Assembly (NCBI GenBank): GCA_937992055.1
Contig: CALKLQ010000019.1
Span: 1-8,151 of the forward strand
Direction: 5' to 3'
From: an uncultured Clostridia bacterium
Lineage (GTDB): Bacteria; Bacillota; Clostridia; Christensenellales; UBA1242
Length of the DNA stretch: 8,151 bases
The notes beneath the pieces are model-generated. The model did not search any database and was not told the DNA's origin. It saw nothing but the letters and a program-made list of their open reading frames with translations. Positions 6,112 through 8,151 of this stretch are shown in pieces. A program made the translations under genes and the position numbers. Every line of letters starts with the position of its first letter. Position 1 is the first letter of the stretch.

Positions 6112-7895
6112 AATAAATCTTCCTCCACTTTTTTATTCTTTAGTTGTTTTAAAACACGATTCAACTTGTCAGCAATTTCTCTACGCAAAGCCAAATCTTT
6201 TGCCTCTTTAAATTGACTACTTAAAAGCTCTTGTTGTTGTTTTAAATAGCCCTCACATAAATTCCAAACACATTCATCGTAATATTGTTTTGCATTATTG
6301 CCAATTTCGTCAAAATTATAATATATTATATCTTTTATTACTAAATCTTCATCAACATCAATATTATTATAAACGTCACTGACAGTAATTTGCTTATTTT
6401 TTCTTTCAAATTCTAAAATCAAGTCATAAAGTTTTTTATAAGAAGGGGTCTTAAAAAACTTAGAAAAGTCAATATGCCTGTTAACATAATCTTTTTTAAA
6501 AAGCATGGATGCTAAAATAAACTTAATCGCTCTAACAGAGGCATTTTCCCTATCATCGAAGTTTTTAGCGACCTCTTTTTTTTCATTTTTAACGACCTCA
6601 TTTCGTGAGAGATCTCGCATAAGCGCATCGGTTGGAACACCGCTATAATTTCTAATTGTCTCTAGATATACCTGTCTTTCAGAAAAGGTAGGAAGCTTGT
6701 TTAAAATAGAAAGAGCAACAGAAACATATTTGCTTCTTTCTTGGTTGGAATGCATATCGTATTTCTGAGCGTTGTTATAAAGCAGAAAATCAGTAATAGG
6801 CATGGCATTTTCAACCAAGCTTTTCATTGCTCCTGCCCCTTTTTCTTGTAAAAACTCGTCTGGGTCATATCCTTTAGGCAAAACCACAACCCTTATATTA
6901 AAGTCAAATTCTTTCAAAACCTCAATACTTCTAAGCGTAGCCTTTTCACCTGCCTCATCCCCATCAAAACAAAGCACGATATTTTCAGAAAATCTTTTAA
7001 GTTCTCTAGCGTGTTCTTTAGTAAGCGCAGTGCCCATACAAGCAACAGAATTTTCAAACCCATTTTGATGCATGGTAATAACATCGATTTGTCCCTCAAC
7101 AACGATTATCTGCTTTAAACTTCCCTGTTGTTTTAACGCTTTAAGAAAATTAAGACCTATCATCATCTTACTTTTGTTAAACAAAAGAGTTTGTGCTGTG
7201 TTTTTATATTTTGCAAAGTCAGATTTTTGAAGTATTCTTGCACTAAAGCCTAAACATTGTTCATTTGTGTCAAAAATAGGAAAGGTAAGTCTTCCCGCCA
7301 TAGCGTCGTAAGTTTTTCCATTTTTTTCATCAACTACACCGGCTTGTTTCATATCTTCAATTGAAAAACCTTTGTTTTTTAAAAACTCTACTAAGCTTGT
7401 CCAATCTTTAGAAAAACCAATTCCAAACTTTTTAATATGAGATGAGTCTATTTTTCTTTTTAAAAGATATTGCATTGCGGCATTGTTTGGAACTTCAAAC
7501 AAATTTTTTTGATAATGCTCATTTGTTGCTTTTAAAATTTCACACATTACATTTTTTTCTTGCTTTCGCTTGGCAATTTCACCACTATTTTCAAAATCAG
7601 GCAATTCAAGCCCCACACTTTCTGCAAGCTTCGTAACTGCTGTTATAAAATCGCAAGATTCATATTTTTCAATAAAAGAAATGACATCTCCCCCCTCCTT
7701 GCATCCAAAGCAATGATAAAAGCCTTCATACTCATTGACACAAAAAGAAGGTGTTTTTTCATGATGAAAAGGACAGCAAGCCCAATAGTTCTTGCCTTTT
7801 TTTTCCATTCTAATATATTTAGACAAAACAGAAACAATATCACAACGTCTTTTTAAGGTTTCAAGCCAATTTGAATCTATCCCTTTTATTTCCAA
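6108..7895 (-). CDS. dnaG: DNA primase DnaG
   Basis: 595 residues, full length. DnaG makes the RNA primers for leading- and lagging-strand replication and works with the replicative helicase. N-terminal CHC2 zinc domain: C41-x2-H44 and C62-x2-C65 within CPFHHEKTPSF and FYHCFGCKEGGDVISF. RNA polymerase basic subdomain: AGRLTFPIFD (200-209) and GFSARIL (216-222). TOPRIM domain: IVVEGQIDVI (264-273) with E267, and CFDGDEAGEKA (309-319) with D311 and D313, followed by the conserved DPDEFL (344-349). The C-terminal part (about 430-595) is a divergent helical helicase-interaction region. The usual EGYxDV signature reads EGQIDV. The start is TTG (7895-7893), supported by GAGGT just upstream; the next in-frame ATG is residue 30 and would cut into the conserved N-terminal DIVSVLSKYI. 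Its TGA stop overlaps the rpoD GTG. It is the first gene of the core operon. Confidence 0.97.
   Translation of the reverse strand: MEIKGIDSNWLETLKRRCDIVSVLSKYIRMEKKGKNYWACCPFHHEKTPSFCVNEYEGFYHCFGCKEGGDVISFIEKYESCDFITAVTKLAESVGLELPDFENSGEIAKRKQEKNVMCEILKATNEHYQKNLFEVPNNAAMQYLLKRKIDSSHIKKFGIGFSKDWTSLVEFLKNKGFSIEDMKQAGVVDEKNGKTYDAMAGRLTFPIFDTNEQCLGFSARILQKSDFAKYKNTAQTLLFNKSKMMIGLNFLKALKQQGSLKQIIVVEGQIDVITMHQNGFENSVACMGTALTKEHARELKRFSENIVLCFDGDEAGEKATLRSIEVLKEFDFNIRVVVLPKGYDPDEFLQEKGAGAMKSLVENAMPITDFLLYNNAQKYDMHSNQERSKYVSVALSILNKLPTFSERQVYLETIRNYSGVPTDALMRDLSRNEVVKNEKKEVAKNFDDRENASVRAIKFILASMLFKKDYVNRHIDFSKFFKTPSYKKLYDLILEFERKNKQITVSDVYNNIDVDEDLVIKDIIYYNFDEIGNNAKQYYDECVWNLCEGYLKQQQELLSSQFKEAKDLALRREIADKLNRVLKQLKNKKVEEDLL
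6121..6126 (-). promoter_or_regulatory. Ribosome binding site of rpoD
   Basis: GGAGGA on the minus strand within the 3' end of dnaG, nine bases before the GTG start. It supports the GTG start, which overlaps the dnaG stop codon, and implies coupled translation of primase and sigma factor. Confidence 0.75.
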
Positions 7896-7899
7896 AATT

Positions 7900-7904
7900 A
7901 CCTC
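7900..7904 (-). promoter_or_regulatory. Ribosome binding site deciding the TTG start of dnaG
   Basis: GAGGT on the minus strand, four bases before TTG 7895-7893. Together with conservation of the N-terminal primase residues it favours the TTG start over the downstream ATG at residue 30. Confidence 0.65.
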
Positions 7905-7960
7905 AAATTATTACAAATATAAATTCGACACATATTTTATAATTTCCTTTTTTTAATTAA
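7905..7960 (-). promoter_or_regulatory. AT-rich dnaG upstream region, probable promoter area
   Basis: Very AT-rich spacer before the dnaG operon. Possible -10 elements on the minus strand are TATAAA (7941-7936) and TATATT (7921-7916). Neither has a convincing -35 at the usual distance, and random matches are expected at this composition. A promoter is required functionally because the sequence to the right reads the other way, but I cannot fix its position. Confidence 0.3.
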
Positions 7961-8151
7961 ATATTTTTTTCTAATAGACAATTTTATTGTTTCATCTTTT
8001 TAGAAGGATTAAAAATAGGAGACGAGGAGAAAGTAGAAGGAACGACACTAGAGATAACAAAAGACACCGTGATAATATTAAGGTATTATAGCGGAGATTA
8101 TAATCTTGACCCATACATATATGTAAATAACGGTGCAACATATTATGTAAA
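7961..8151 (+). pseudogene. Coding-like fragment without a normal start, running off the right edge
   Basis: After a stop codon at 7958-7960 one plus-strand frame stays open for 63 codons to the window end. From about 8018 its translation looks protein-like: GDEEKVEGTTLEITKDT, then VIILRYYSGDYNLDPYIYVN, then NGATYYVK, a polar, beta-rich composition like parts of extracellular or Ig-like repeat proteins. I recognise no family. The stretch before about 8000 is low-complexity and not convincing. There is no ATG; the only standard start in frame is GTG 8069-8071, which would discard half the protein-like part. AGAAGGA (8002-8008) stands six bases before an in-frame ATA (8015-8017), as if a start ATG had been lost. 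It could be a decayed gene, a gene with a rare start codon, or an assembly junction. The minus-strand reading is leucine-rich and less protein-like. Confidence 0.35.

Noticed and set aside
6802..7856. Open frames on both strands inside dnaG
   Set aside because: They lie within the intact, motif-complete primase gene and have no recognisable features.
8114..8125. Twelve-base palindrome TACATATATGTA
   Set aside because: It falls in the coding-like stretch at Tyr-Ile-Tyr-Val codons and is the kind of alternating AT palindrome expected by chance here.
1..8151. CRISPR array, tRNA or rRNA genes
   Set aside because: No regularly spaced repeats and no cloverleaf or rRNA-like sequence were seen; the only non-coding stretches are 4000-4288, 4991-5052 and the right edge.
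7643..8151. Alternative genetic code (TGA as tryptophan), considered because of low GC
   Set aside because: TGA serves as the dnaG stop exactly at the rpoD start, and conserved tryptophans in RpoD (YATWWIRQ) and DnaG fit TGG codons. The standard bacterial code explains all genes.

Overview
This is a strongly AT-rich bacterial window. Almost all of its coding is on the minus strand, so the text is best read from right to left. The standard code fits: dnaG ends in TGA and tryptophan is TGG. The dnaG-rpoD pair, a short-region-1 primary sigma factor close to Gram-positive SigA, and the low GC point to a low-GC Bacillota (Clostridia-like) genome. I cannot place it more precisely.

Right part (about 7895 down to 4289) is core genome. 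DNA primase dnaG starts at TTG and overlaps rpoD, which starts at GTG, by four bases (GTGA). About 60 bases further on comes a gene for a coiled-coil protein with a C-terminal four-cysteine zinc ribbon (CdsZ/FlgZ-type family). It has a good extended -10 promoter of its own in that gap. The core transcript appears to end at a long, strand-specific hairpin plus U-tract at 4158-4202.

Middle (4000-4288) is a non-coding junction. It holds the terminator hairpin, a cluster of short inverted and direct repeats (4208-4269) that could be RNA structure or the scar of a mobile element, and a weak promoter candidate for the next operon.

Left part (3999 down to 1) is a tightly packed accessory operon of defence type. 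It encodes an 866-residue SNF2/RapA-like helicase, then after 5 bases a RhuM-family protein, then after 3 bases a type III-like (Mod) adenine-specific DNA methyltransferase. The Mod gene runs off the left edge just after its DPPY catalytic motif. Ribosome binding sites of the second and third genes lie within the end of the gene before, so the three are probably co-transcribed and translationally coupled. A Res-type nuclease/helicase would be expected to the left of the window but is not seen. The SNF2-RhuM-Mod grouping is the best candidate for an incompletely described system.

Right edge (7896-8151): an AT-rich dnaG leader, then a rightward coding-like stretch that lacks a normal start codon and runs off the window.
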